From assembly GCA_038049695.1 (NCBI GenBank), contig CP142451.1:45209001-45273000 (forward strand): a stretch of 64,000 bases of DNA, read 5' to 3'. The notes beneath the pieces are model-generated. The model did not search any database, had not been told where the DNA came from, and saw only the letters and a list, made by a program, of their open reading frames with translations. A program made the translations under genes and the position numbers. Below, one piece after another: positions 33,091 through 42,602 of the stretch (position 1 is the stretch's first letter; every line of letters begins with the position of its first letter). Source of the stretch: Cinnamomum chago (taxonomy: Eukaryota; Streptophyta; Magnoliopsida; Laurales; Lauraceae).

Positions 33091-34470
33091 CCTAGGAATT
33101 TTAAAATGAAGAGAAATGAAAGGAGTTTTCGTCCCAATCGTTTGTGAACCTTTTTCGAGAATGATGGGAACTGTTCACCTGGAGATATGTATGAAGTCCG
33201 TTTGAGAAAGAAACCACATCATGAATATTTATTGAATGTTTTGAAATTTTCAAAGTGTATAAGGAGCCCGGATTGTCTTCAAATTCAAAGAGTACCAAGT
33301 CTATATCGAAATGGACATATGGGACCCCTATTCACCTTGAACTAGTTTTGAACCCTGATACTTGTCCCGTAATTTCGAAAGTTCAATTGTGTTTTCGATT
33401 ATCCCGAATTGTTACATGTGTTCCAAAAAATTTATGAATTATGATTTATCATTCCAGAAAGTATTGAAATTGTATTTTACCATTTTATGAGCATGATTAT
33501 ACATTGCCCGAATTGAAAGGATACTTGTGCCTTGAGCACCCCGTCCCGCCCGATTATATACTTGTATTTGATGTATTTTACACATGTCTTGATTTCTGTT
33601 ATTTGACCTATGAGTTGGCACCACTAAGCTTGGATGACCTTGTCGGTTTGATCCACTGACTTGGAGATCCCCCTCTTGTCCCTCTAGCTGCAGTTTGGAT
33701 CCCGCTACCGGTTATTACCGTGGTCTTGTCCCGATACCCTGGATTGCTACCGTGGTTCCCGATGCCCGGCTCGCTTCCGTGGTCATGTCCCGTATATTAA
33801 ATGTATATGTATATTTCATTGATTCTCCTCATTTCAGTGACTGAGATCAATGCCCCAATATGCCCTTGTCACTTCGGTGATAGAGGACTTAGCTTTGTGC
33901 GGTTGCGACCTTGCTTGTTTCCCGATTCCTTGGATACCTTACATGATTTAAATTGCATAATTGCTTTCTTGTAAATGATTCTTTCTTTTATGAAATTGTG
34001 ATTTAACCAGGTTTAAATCTTTTCCAAGGTAAATGTATTTATTGTTTAATTGTTACATCTTTTCACCCACCTGTCAGATGTCATGTCTGATCCATTTCTT
34101 TGGTACTCAAGTCCAGACATTGCCTATCCCGAGATGGAGCTTGAGGAGGCGGTCGAAGAACAGCAACACCTAGTTGAGTGGCATGCCGATGAAGTCATCA
34201 AGACATTCGGTAGTCGGAGATGCGTAACATTTTGGGTTGTGGTTAACCATTCTTTTGGGGATCTATACTTTGTTTACATTGGCCTATGTTGGCCTCTATT
34301 TTTTGGGGAATGTAATTAAATGATCTTTTGTTTAAACACTTAACATTACTTTTGGGAAGTGCTAATGATCATTGCTCATTCTGATACTTTGTTGTACATT
34401 TTTCATCGTCTTTATGACTAGACATGGATTGAATGTTTGATTTGCTACACGCTTCTGCATTTGAAAGAAA

Positions 34471-36180
34471 GATTTACATCATCAAAAGATTCCAACACGG
34501 TGATGCCGGATTCGATGGCGAGTTCCAATCCTACAATCAGTGCTTGGTATTCAGCTGCATGGTTTGAACATGGTTCCAGTAGCGAGAAAGCATGTGGAAT
34601 CATGTATTTGTCGGGGCTAACGAAGAGGATGCCAACTCCCGAGATCAGCTTTCTTTTTTCATTTGTCTTGGTTGCACTGTCAAAGTACATGTCCCAAGAG
34701 CCATTCGATGAGGAAATTTCCAAAGAGTAGACAGGTTCGTCTGGGAGATCATCCCTAAGTGGAGAATCTTTAGGCAATGGATGCTCTGCGATAAAGTCCG
34801 GTAGAGCTTGACCTTTGATTGCTTTTTGTGGTACATACCTAATATCAAATTGTGATAGAAGTATTGACCATTTTGCCAGTCGAGCATTGAGAGAACCTGC
34901 TTTTGTGACAAGGACCTTTGAGAGATTGATCCTCGAAATCAGGTAGACTGTGCTGGACAGCAGGTAGTGACGTAGGTTTTGTACGGCGAACATCACTGTA
35001 AGGCATTCTTTTTCGACTGGAGAGTAGCGATGCTCTGCACCTACTAACATGTGACTAAGGTAATATAGAGCAACTTCTTTTCCTTGACCATTCTCTTGTG
35101 CGAGTAGAGCGCCCAAAGAATAATCAAGAGCGTTTGTGGACAAGATGAATGGTTTTCCAGTTATGGGGGCAACCAACACTGGAGGTTTGGTCATGTATGT
35201 TTTGATGTCTTGAAATGCAGCTTCACATTCAGCATTCCAAACAAAGTCCACACCTTTCTTCATCAAGCGAGAGAATGGACGACACTTCCCTGACAGATTG
35301 GAAATAAACCGTCGGATGTATGCCAATCTTCTTTGAAGCCCTTTTAAATCTCTTAGGGTCCTTGGAGATGGTATTTCTAGGATAGCCTTGACTTTGGTGG
35401 GGTCACGTTCTATTTTGGCTTTCCGAACTATGAATCCGAGAAACTTACCCGATGAGACACCGAAGAAGCATTTTAGTGGATTCATCAACAGTTTGTGTTT
35501 GCAAAATCGGAGGAAGACTTCTCGAAGATCTTTAAGATGGTCTTCATTTCTTTGGCTTTTGACGGCGAGGTCATCAACGTAACTTTCAACCATCTTGTGA
35601 TTCATATCTTGGAATATCTTCATCATAGCCCTCTGATATGTTGCACCAGCATTTTTCAGACCAAATGGCATGACAGTGTAGCAATACACACCAAACAGGG
35701 TCCGAAATGATGTATGCTTTTTATCTTCAGGATGCATCTTTATCTGATTGTAGCCAGAGAAGCCATCCATAAATATCATTCGCTCAAACCCACAGGTGTT
35801 GTCAATCATCACCTCTGGTATGGGGAGAGGGAATTCATCTTTATGGCATGCATTATTTAGGTCTCTATAGTCAATACAGACCTTGATCTGCCCATTTTTC
35901 TTTATCATGAGGACGATGTTGGCTAACCATTCAGGATACTATTCCTCATGGATGAAGCCAACGCTTTTGAGTTTTTGAACTTCTTGTTCAATTTTGTCCA
36001 TCACATCAGGACGGAATCTTCTTTGGGCTTGTTTAACAGGCTTGATATCTTTTTGCAAATTGAGTTTGTGGACTGCTATTTTGGGGTCTAAGCAAGGCAT
36101 TTCAGCATAAGACCATGCAAAACAATCAACGAACTCACGAAGAAAAGAGATATACTCGGGTAACTCATCATCCCTTATAT
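34471..36180 (-). pseudogene. Tat reverse transcriptase and two RNase H domains
   Basis: From right to left: an RT lead-in (VDCFAWSYAEMP near 36110), then YRDLN, FMDGFSGYNQI, MPFGLKNAGATYQR and the active-site YVDD of RT. An RNase H follows (FILSTNALDYSLGALLA), then a second one of archaeal type (WDMYFDSA, NHAAEYQALIVGLELA), which marks the Tat lineage. The open stretch from 35908 has 487 codons. A TAG at 35939-35941 stands where relatives have Gln before YPEW. The second RNase H is cut off near 34471 by the LTR and the associated deletion. The enzyme would copy element RNA into cDNA. Confidence 0.9.
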
Positions 36181-36186
36181 TCTTAC

Positions 36187-36600
36187 TTATGAATACAGGA
36201 CGTGGGTTATCGGGTGCCCCAAATCTAACTTTTGAATAGGATCTTCTGTTGGAAGGTTTGAAAGTGGTTCCTCCACAATATTTTCGGAGGCTTCCAATTC
36301 AACATGGCCTTCTGAAGTTTTAAGGGCATTTTCAGACCAAGGCCTTGTTTCTGACAATGGGTCTTCTGAACCGGTATTCTTCTCAAGACTTGCTATGAGA
36401 TAGTCCCAATCATTTGTTGAAACTGGGTCGAAGTAAAGCACTTCTTTTAGAGACGATGGTTCCTCTGGATCAGAAAACCGTGTTTCCTTTATTAGGGTTT
36501 TCATTAGTTTGCAATTAGATTGGATACATTCATTTTCATAAGCTTGATCTCTCATACTTCTTTATTGGGATCTTCTTGCATTATATTTAGCTTAGCATCA
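36187..36600 (-). pseudogene. Tat pol upstream segment
   Basis: An acidic, Ser/Glu-rich 122-codon stretch (36187-36555) precedes the RT. A frameshift near 36225 separates it from the phrase NPRPVFISKN that leads into RT. Gag and protease of this element are not in the window; the coding region stops at the left LTR of Copia element A. The boundary lies somewhere between 36560 and 36668. Confidence 0.6.
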
Positions 36601-36834
36601 AAGGTTTTTGCTCAAACATGTTTTGATTTGCTATTTTAAATTAAAAGAAAACTTTTTTTTATCAAACATGTTAGTCTTTAGTCTAGCTTTGTTCTCCAAG
36701 ACCAAACTTCCCTTTTAAAATCATTTTTTGATTCTTTAAAAAATAGGGAAGGTTCGGTCAGAAGAACTTGGTTCGGTCAGCAGTCGGTTCCAGATCCAGA
36801 ATGTAAAATCTGTGTATCAGGGAATGTCGGTCTG

Positions 36835-36976
36835 TTGTCGGTTAGCTATCGGTCGACCGAACTACTGTTCGGTGAACCGACACCTATACAACGGTCCGCA
36901 AATTTAAAAAATTATAGCCGTTGGATTATGACCATTGAGTTCGGTCGACCGAACTCCATTTGTCGGTCGACCGACA
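36835..36976. repeat. GTCGAC palindrome cluster of LTR A
   Basis: GAGTTCGGTCGACCGAACTC at 36937-36956 is a perfect 20-bp palindrome. TGTCGGTCGACCGACA at 36961-36976 is a perfect 16-bp palindrome, and CGGTCGACCG occurs again near 36850. The last one ends 25 bp before the TATA box. Confidence 0.9.
36915..36925 (-). promoter_or_regulatory. MSA-like MYB site in LTR A
   Basis: The minus strand reads TCCAACGGCTA, an exact match to the mitosis-specific activator consensus YCYAACGGYYA bound by three-repeat MYB proteins. It lies 77 bp upstream of the TATA box. Confidence 0.5.
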
Positions 36977-37001
36977 ATAGATCCGTTGGAGACGAATTTC
37001 T

Positions 37002-37008
37002 TATAAAA
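37002..37008 (+). promoter_or_regulatory. TATA box of LTR A
   Basis: TATAAAA in TTTCTTATAAAAAGAACCC, just downstream of the palindrome cluster. Confidence 0.7.
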
Positions 37009-38026
37009 AGAACCCTTCCTTGGTTTCTGTGCCAACACTTTTGAGACTTTTGAGGGCCAAGGAAGATGGGACATTTATGCTAAGCTAGAGGGAAGCTAGG
37101 AGGGCAAATCATCATGACAAACCTTTGATTCTTCAGTGGGTTTCCTCCTCTTATCTTTTTTTGTTCATGCTTGCTTTCAAATCTTTGATTTCTTCAAATG
37201 GCATGATTAAAGTGTTCAAATGTTGAGGTTTAAACATGCTTTTATTTTAAAATATGTTTATCATTTTAACTTCATCATTTGATTAGTAATCTCACATGTT
37301 TAAACATTTAATGTTTTTTTCAAACTTGCTAGTTTCATTTTAAACTTTTTAAAAATAAGTTTGTCATTATTTCAAAAGACATGTGTAGTTACTCTATCTC
37401 TCATTTACATCATTTATGAGCATTGAATGTCAAAAAAGATAGAAGCAGTTTGAAGGCATATGTATCATTTATTGATCTTTGCATTTATCATGCATATGCC
37501 TTAGTTCGATTACATCTTTCATATCAGCCTATGTTAAGAGGCATTTAATTGTATTCACTTGAATCTCATTGTATGCTTGTTTATGCATAGTTTTTTAGAT
37601 TAAAAATCTTGTTGTAAAGGTTTATGCTCAACCTATTGAAAAGCATATGAGATTGTATAGGTTAATGCTTAGCCTTGAGTAAAAAGCATTTGTGGTTGTA
37701 AGGTTGGAGGTTAGCCCAAACCTTAAAATTGATAGTGGAACACCGGTAGAAATACCGGGAGTGGATGTAGGCATGATTGGCCGAACCACTATAAATTTCC
37801 TTGTTATGGTGATTGTGTGGATGATGCACTTAAATTTATTCTTTTCCTATCAATGTCAACTTTGATTGTATTCATTGGTTCTTTACTTGGTATTAGATCT
37901 TTCATCGATAATCAAGTTAATGAACTTTCAAAACATAATTGATATTGGTTTAAAGAAGAATTGGGCATTGTATTTGAGTGTGCCCTATTCACCCTCCCCT
38001 CTAGGGTTCGGTTCTGGACTTTCAAT

Positions 38027-38038
38027 TGGTATCAGAGC
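38027..38038 (+). other. Primer binding site of element A
   Basis: TGGTATCAGAGC, complementary to the 3' end of initiator-Met tRNA, two bases after the LTR. Confidence 0.9.
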
Positions 38039-38107
38039 TTAGGTGCACTTGTCTAGGTTTAACTAACCTTGAGAGAATCCTAGAGTGTGTTTTCATTAGT
38101 TGCCATT

Positions 38108-39260
38108 ATGCAAACTCATTTGGGAGAAGGTAATGCAACAAATAGACCACCCTTGTTTATTGGAACACATTAGCGCTACTGGAAAATTAGAATGCAAGTG
38201 TTCTTAGAATCCCAAAACTTAGATGTGTGGAGTATCATAGAAGAAGGCTACCATCCTCCTACTATCACTGAGCAAGACACGGAAGGATATGTCATCTCTA
38301 TTAAACCAAAGCCTAAGAGAGAATGGACCCAAGGAGAAAAGGATAGGGCTAATTTAAATGCTAAGGCAAAGAATTCTTTGTATTGTGCCTTATCTCAAGA
38401 AGATCTTAATAGAGTAGTCAATTGCAAAACGGCTAAGGAAGTTTGGGATACCTTAGAGACTACTCATGAACGAACGGATCAAGTTAAGATAGCTAAAATT
38501 CAAATGTTGACATCTAAATTTGAAGATATCAAGATGCTTGAGGAAGAAACATTTAATGAATTCTATTCTAAATTCATGGAGATTGTCAACTCTCTTATAG
38601 GTCTAGGAGAGAAAATAGATGAGTCCAAGGCTGTGAGGAAAATCTTAAGATCTCTTCCTAAAAGGTTCAAACCCAAGATAGCAGCCATTGCAGAAAGCAA
38701 GAATGTTGACAAACTGAAACTAGAAGAGCTAAGAGGAAATCTTCTTACCTATGAACTAGATCTAGAAGTTCCCAGTAAAAAGAAAGGAGTGGCCTTTTCA
38801 TCTCAATTAAAGGAAAATGAAAGTGATGATGAGAGTGACGATGACAATGCCTTGCTTGTTAAAAAATTTTAAAAAAATTCATTAGAAACAACAAGAGCAA
38901 TAGAAATTCAAATGAAAATAAAAGTCCTAGATTCCAAAGAAATTTCAAAGGATCCCTTAAGAAGGATGTTCAATGTTACAATTGCAAGGGGTTTGGACAC
39001 ATTACTCAAAATTGCTCTACCCCCAAAGAATTTGAAAAGGGAGATAGGAAAGGTCAGAAAGTTTTAAACATAACTTGGGATGAAGAAGATGAAGGTAGTG
39101 ACTATAATGAATCCCAAAATGATGAAGATGAAAATTTCCCTAATTGGCTTCTCTTTACATCTATTGAAGAAGACAATGAGCATAATAGTCTAATAGATGA
39201 AACATTAGGGAAAGAGCAACCAAATGATGAAATTAATGAAATTTAACAAGCCTATGATGA
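38108..39260 (+). pseudogene. SIRE-like gag, first part, broken
   Basis: The ATG at 38108 starts Gag. A TAG at 38171-38173 interrupts it after 21 codons; the rest reads on from 38174 in the same frame to 38872. It has the UBN2-type Copia capsid domain (phrases VWDTLETTHERTDQVK, FNEFYSKFMEIVNSL, ILRSLPKRFKPK). A frameshift in an A/T run near 38870 follows, and then a zinc knuckle CYNCKGFGHITQNC near 38973-39014. A TAA at 39244, where B and C have Gln before QAY, breaks the acidic region. Gag packages element RNA; zinc knuckles bind nucleic acid. The structure is longer than usual Copia Gag, as in SIRE/Maximus elements. Confidence 0.85.
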
Positions 39261-39282
39261 ACTATATGAAAATTGGGAAATC

Positions 39283-40284
39283 TTGATTAAGAAAAACAAA
39301 ATCTTAAAAGATGAAACCAAAAGGCTTGTGATTATTATGAAAGATGAAAGAAGAACTTTAGAACACAAGATGAATACATTAAATGAAAATCTAGCTCATG
39401 CTCAAAAGGAAATTCATAATTTACAATCCAAACTTGAATCTAGTCAACTTGAGACTAACTCCCTTCAAATGAAGCTCACTAAAGGTAAATTTGTTGTTGA
39501 TAAATTCACATTAGGTAATGACAAGTTTTACCAAATGTTGGGTATGCATAAAATTTTTGGAGACAAGAACGGGTTAGGTTTTGAGGGTTCCTCTAGCAAA
39601 AACAAAAATAACTTTCAAAATTTTACTAGGGCCCCTTATAAACCTATGGATGAAAAAAACTATACATCTAGATGGACTTTCCATTTTTGCAATCGTAGTG
39701 GGCATTTAGTTCCTAATTGCCCATACAAAACTAGATCGTCCTTAGAAAATCCCACTAGAGTACTTTTTAAGTTTATTCCCAAGATCATCCCTCCTAAATC
39801 TCCTTTGTCTAGTTGGACTATTAAAGATAGAACTTTTAAGAACCTTTTAGTTCAAACTGCCTTGAAAGCTAAAGAAAATCCTACTTGGTTCTTAGATAGT
39901 GGTTGTTCCAAACACATGACAGGAGACCGATCTAGATTCAGCTCTATTGTCGATTATGATGGAGGAAATGTATCTTTTGGAGATAACAGTAAAGCTCAAA
40001 TCATTGGCAAAGGATGTGTGAAAGGAGATCAAATGCCCAACTTAAATGATGTTTTTCCAATGGAAGGATTGAAGCATAATCTTCTTAGCATAAGTCAACT
40101 ATGTGACAAAGGAAACAAAGTTATTTTTGATAGTCAATCTTGCAAAGTTGTTGATGATAAATCCAATCAAGTCATTCTCATTGGTTCTAGAACTAAAGGA
40201 AACATCTATATCATAGAAGAACGTGATGAAAATGAGTCTAGGTGCTTGATAACAAAAGATCAAGAAAATTACTTATGGCATTAA
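39283..40284 (+). pseudogene. SIRE-like Gag C-terminal part and protease
   Basis: Residues 1-75 form a Lys/Glu-rich coiled coil with counterparts in B and C. A second zinc knuckle is present but its first Cys is Phe (FHFCNRSGHLVPNC). The protease motif DSGCSKHMTGD lies near codons 205-215, at about 39895. The segment ends at LWH followed by TAA (40282-40284); integrase continues in the same frame. The lost zinc ligand and the stop show that this copy is inactive. Confidence 0.85.
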
Positions 40285-40848
40285 AAGATGGGTCACATAA
40301 ACTTCAAACTTATGAGGATCTTATCGAAAAATGAAATTGTGAGAGGAATTCCAAAGTTGAGGGATGAAAAATCTGATATCTGTAAGGCCTGTCAACTAGG
40401 GAAACAAATCAAGAAAAGCTTCAAAGGTTTAAAGGGTATTTCATCTTCGCGTCCTCTTGAATTCATCCATATGGACTTAATAGGGCATGCACCTGTGCAA
40501 AGTATTGGAGGAAAGAAATTTATTTTAGTTATGGTAGACGATTATTCTCGGTTTGGATGGATTACGTTTCTTCATGCTAAATCAGATGCCGTAGAAAATA
40601 TCATTAGAATTTGCAATAAGATTCAAGTTGAAAAAGATTGCAAAATTCGTAAGATTAGAAGTGATCATGGAGGTGAGTTTGAAAATGAAAAATTTGCCAA
40701 ATTTTGTGATACTCATGGCATTGATCACCAATTCTCTACTCCAAAAACACCCCAACAAAATGGAGTGCCTGAAAGGAGAAATAGAGTGATTCAAGAAATG
40801 GCTAGGACCTTGCTCAATGAAAAGCATCTCTCTCGCAAGAAATGGCTA
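40285..40848 (+). pseudogene. SIRE-like integrase, 3' truncated
   Basis: After GHINFKLM comes the zinc region CKACQLGKQIKKSF, then the catalytic core with Asp in HMDLIGHAPVQS, VDDYSRFGWITFL, Asp in RSDHGGEFEN, and Glu in PQQNGVPERRNRV. The reading breaks off about 15 codons later at the join to LTR B. RT and RNase H of element A are absent from the window; they may lie to the right of all nested insertions or be deleted. Confidence 0.88.
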
Positions 40849-40851
40849 GGA
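40792..40851 (+). repeat. 16-bp direct repeat at the A/B junction
   Basis: CAAGAAATGGCTAGGA occurs at 40792-40807 in the integrase gene and again at 40836-40851 exactly at the join to truncated LTR B. The second copy looks like templated filler. Confidence 0.8.
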
Positions 40852-41089
40852 TCCTAACCCTAGAGGGGGGGGGGGGTGAATAGGGTGAGCTACAATAAGT
40901 GACCAATTATGACAAATTTTAACTTCTTAAAATAAACTAGTCACAAGTGATGATTTATTAAACAAGATGCGGAAGCTAATAAAAACAATCACCACAAGCA
41001 TTCACCATCACACAATGATTTATAGTGGTTCGACCTTAATGCCTACATCCACTACCGGCTTGTGATCCAATCACCCCACCGGATTTTCA

Positions 41090-41240
41090 CTATCTATGCT
41101 TTTTAATAGGCTAAGCAATAACCTTTACATTTTTATTTTTCAAGGCTAAACAACAACCTCTACAAGATGCTTTTCCAAGGCCAAGCAATAACCTTTACAA
41201 TGTGCTTTTCTTAGGCTAAGCAATAACCTTTACAAATGAA
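41090..41240. repeat. ~34-bp tandem units in LTR B
   Basis: Units read AGGCTAAGCAATAACCTTTA with a CAATGTGCTTTTC-like linker; four units, the first two diverged. Confidence 0.8.
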
Positions 41241-42039
41241 AGATTTCTCTTAAAGAAGTCTCTACAAAAACACTAAAAGATATACAATTAAAGCTCAATA
41301 TAATTGCCTCTAAAATAGGCGGATATGAAAGTGAAAAACTAACTCACACAAACACTATATGAATGCAAAGGTGTATGAAATGATGTGTGTGTGATAACTT
41401 CAATCAAGTTAAAAAAGTAAGCTCAATTAATATATGCTCAAAGCATTTAAAAGTTTAAGGCACATAAAAGATTTTGATTGAAGTGAAATGCAAATCACAT
41501 GTATGGATACAAACTTGTTAATGATATGAAAATCAAAGGCTCACAAGTTGTATGAAATTAATTAGCTCTAAACATGTGATGCATGTGCAATGCTGTTTTC
41601 AAAACCAAATTAATTTAACTAAAGTTTAAATGAACGAAAACAACAAATAAAGATTCAACCAAGTAAAAGAATCATGCTATAAAAGAAAACAAAGATTTTA
41701 GCTAAGCATGATTAAGGAAGATTTTAAAACAACTTGGTTTGAAATCAAGGGTGAAGAATCCAATCCAACTTAGATCAAAGATTAAATGAAGAATGGATTC
41801 AACACATCATAGTTATAATGCTAAAAATCATTTACCAATAATTTAAGCAAAGCATATAACATATGATTAATAAACAGTAAAGCTTAATTAGAGATTTAAC
41901 TTCATTGATTCAAGCTTTAGCTTCACTAATGACTCCTTGGTCTCTCTTAGTTCATCCCCTTTTCCTTGTCTTAAAACACCTCAAGAGTGGCTCTCGGTTC
42001 TTCTCTTTTTCAACAACTTTTCCCAAGGAATGAACTTGT

Positions 42040-42046
42040 ATTTATA
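42040..42046 (-). promoter_or_regulatory. TATA box of LTR B
   Basis: The minus strand reads TATAAAT in GAGTATAAATACAAG, 30-190 bp downstream of the palindrome cluster in the sense direction. Confidence 0.65.
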
Positions 42047-42074
42047 CTCAAAAATTGAGTTCCTGCGTCTCCCC

Positions 42075-42226
42075 GGTCGACTTGCCCTTGTGCCCGGTCG
42101 ACCTGGCCTTCAACGGTCATAAAACTGACCATTTGAAAAGAGCACAACGGCTCTTTACCCGGTCGACCCGCAGTGGGCTCGATCGGCCGGGTCCCTCGAC
42201 CGGCCACACTGCGGGTCGACCTGGGC
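42075..42226. repeat. GTCGAC inverted-repeat cluster of LTR B
   Basis: CGGTCGAC words occur near 42075, 42096 and 42160. GGTCGACCCGCAGTG (from about 42162) and CACTGCGGGTCGACC (ending near 42222) form a perfect 15-bp inverted repeat whose centre contains CGGGTCCCT. A one-mismatch MSA-like site, TTCAACGGTCA, is at 42109-42119. Confidence 0.85.
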
Positions 42227-42588
42227 TTGGGACCAAAATTCCCTAAAATTTCATTTTTCAAAGTGATTTCTTGAGGGAACTTTTGGGCTACTGAATCAAG
42301 ATTGGAATCATGTTTTAAATCAAACTAAGAGGTTTAAAAACATGAAACATAAAAAGCCTAAAAAGATTTGAAAGATTAAAACCAATGGCTTGCTTGATTA
42401 AAAAGAAACTCCTTTTCAAATTAAAATGCATCCAAGTTAGAAAACAAAACATGCATAAATCAATATTTCTAACAATGCGTGTGTAAATCAAGATTTCAAG
42501 TTTTTCTAAAACAATGCATGTGTGAAAATTCAAATGATGCTAGAATGATAATGCGTCCATCAAATTGCAATACAAAAAATTCCTAACA

Positions 42589-42602
42589 ATCTCCCCCTTT
42601 GC
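42589..42602 (-). other. Polypurine tract of element B
   Basis: The minus strand reads GCAAAGGGGGAGAT directly before the LTR start; the same tract precedes LTR C. Confidence 0.8.

Larger units (their letters stand above)
31416..34470 (+). mobile_element. Tekay-like LTR, 3' end lost, inserted in Tat pol
   Basis: It starts TGTAAGACCCCGACCCGAG at 31416 after CTTTT and is collinear with the LTRs at 6106 and 46403. The 3' end is not intact: it still has the ACACGCTTC word (34446) seen 130 bp before the end of the Tekay LTR, then passes into Tat sequence with no terminal stem-loop and no second CTTTT. About 150 Tat codons between the second RNase H and integrase are also missing, so one deletion took the LTR end and adjoining Tat DNA. 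The exact right boundary is uncertain by about 30 bp. Confidence 0.8.
36669..38024 (+). mobile_element. 5' LTR of SIRE-like Copia element A
   Basis: The end is firm: TTCTGGACTTTCA at 38024, two bases before the primer site, matching the LTR ends of B and C (reverse complement of TGAAAGTCC). The start is taken as TGTTAGTC at 36669 because B and C start TGTTAGG/TGTAAGG, but it could be up to 100 bp further left. The LTR has a palindrome cluster, an MSA-like site and a TATA box, then repeated GGTTAATGCTTAGCCTTGA words (37560-37720) that correspond to the 34-bp units of B and C. Confidence 0.75.
40849..42588 (-). mobile_element. 3' LTR of non-autonomous element B, terminus lost
   Basis: The minus strand starts TGTTAGGAATTTT at 42588 after a polypurine tract. 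At the other end it should finish with CCCAAGACTTTCA, as the partner at 46198 shows, but the last 11-12 bases are missing and GGATCCTAACCC abuts integrase A. It contains a palindrome cluster with an MSA-like site, a TATA box (42040-42046) and 34-bp units. The opposing small open frames at 42010-42261 come from the palindromic block. Confidence 0.85.

Noticed and set aside
38027..38038. tRNA gene fragment suggested by TGGTATCAGAGC
   Set aside because: It is the primer binding site that follows an LTR; no tRNA cloverleaf is present. The same applies to 46184, 49384 and 61501.
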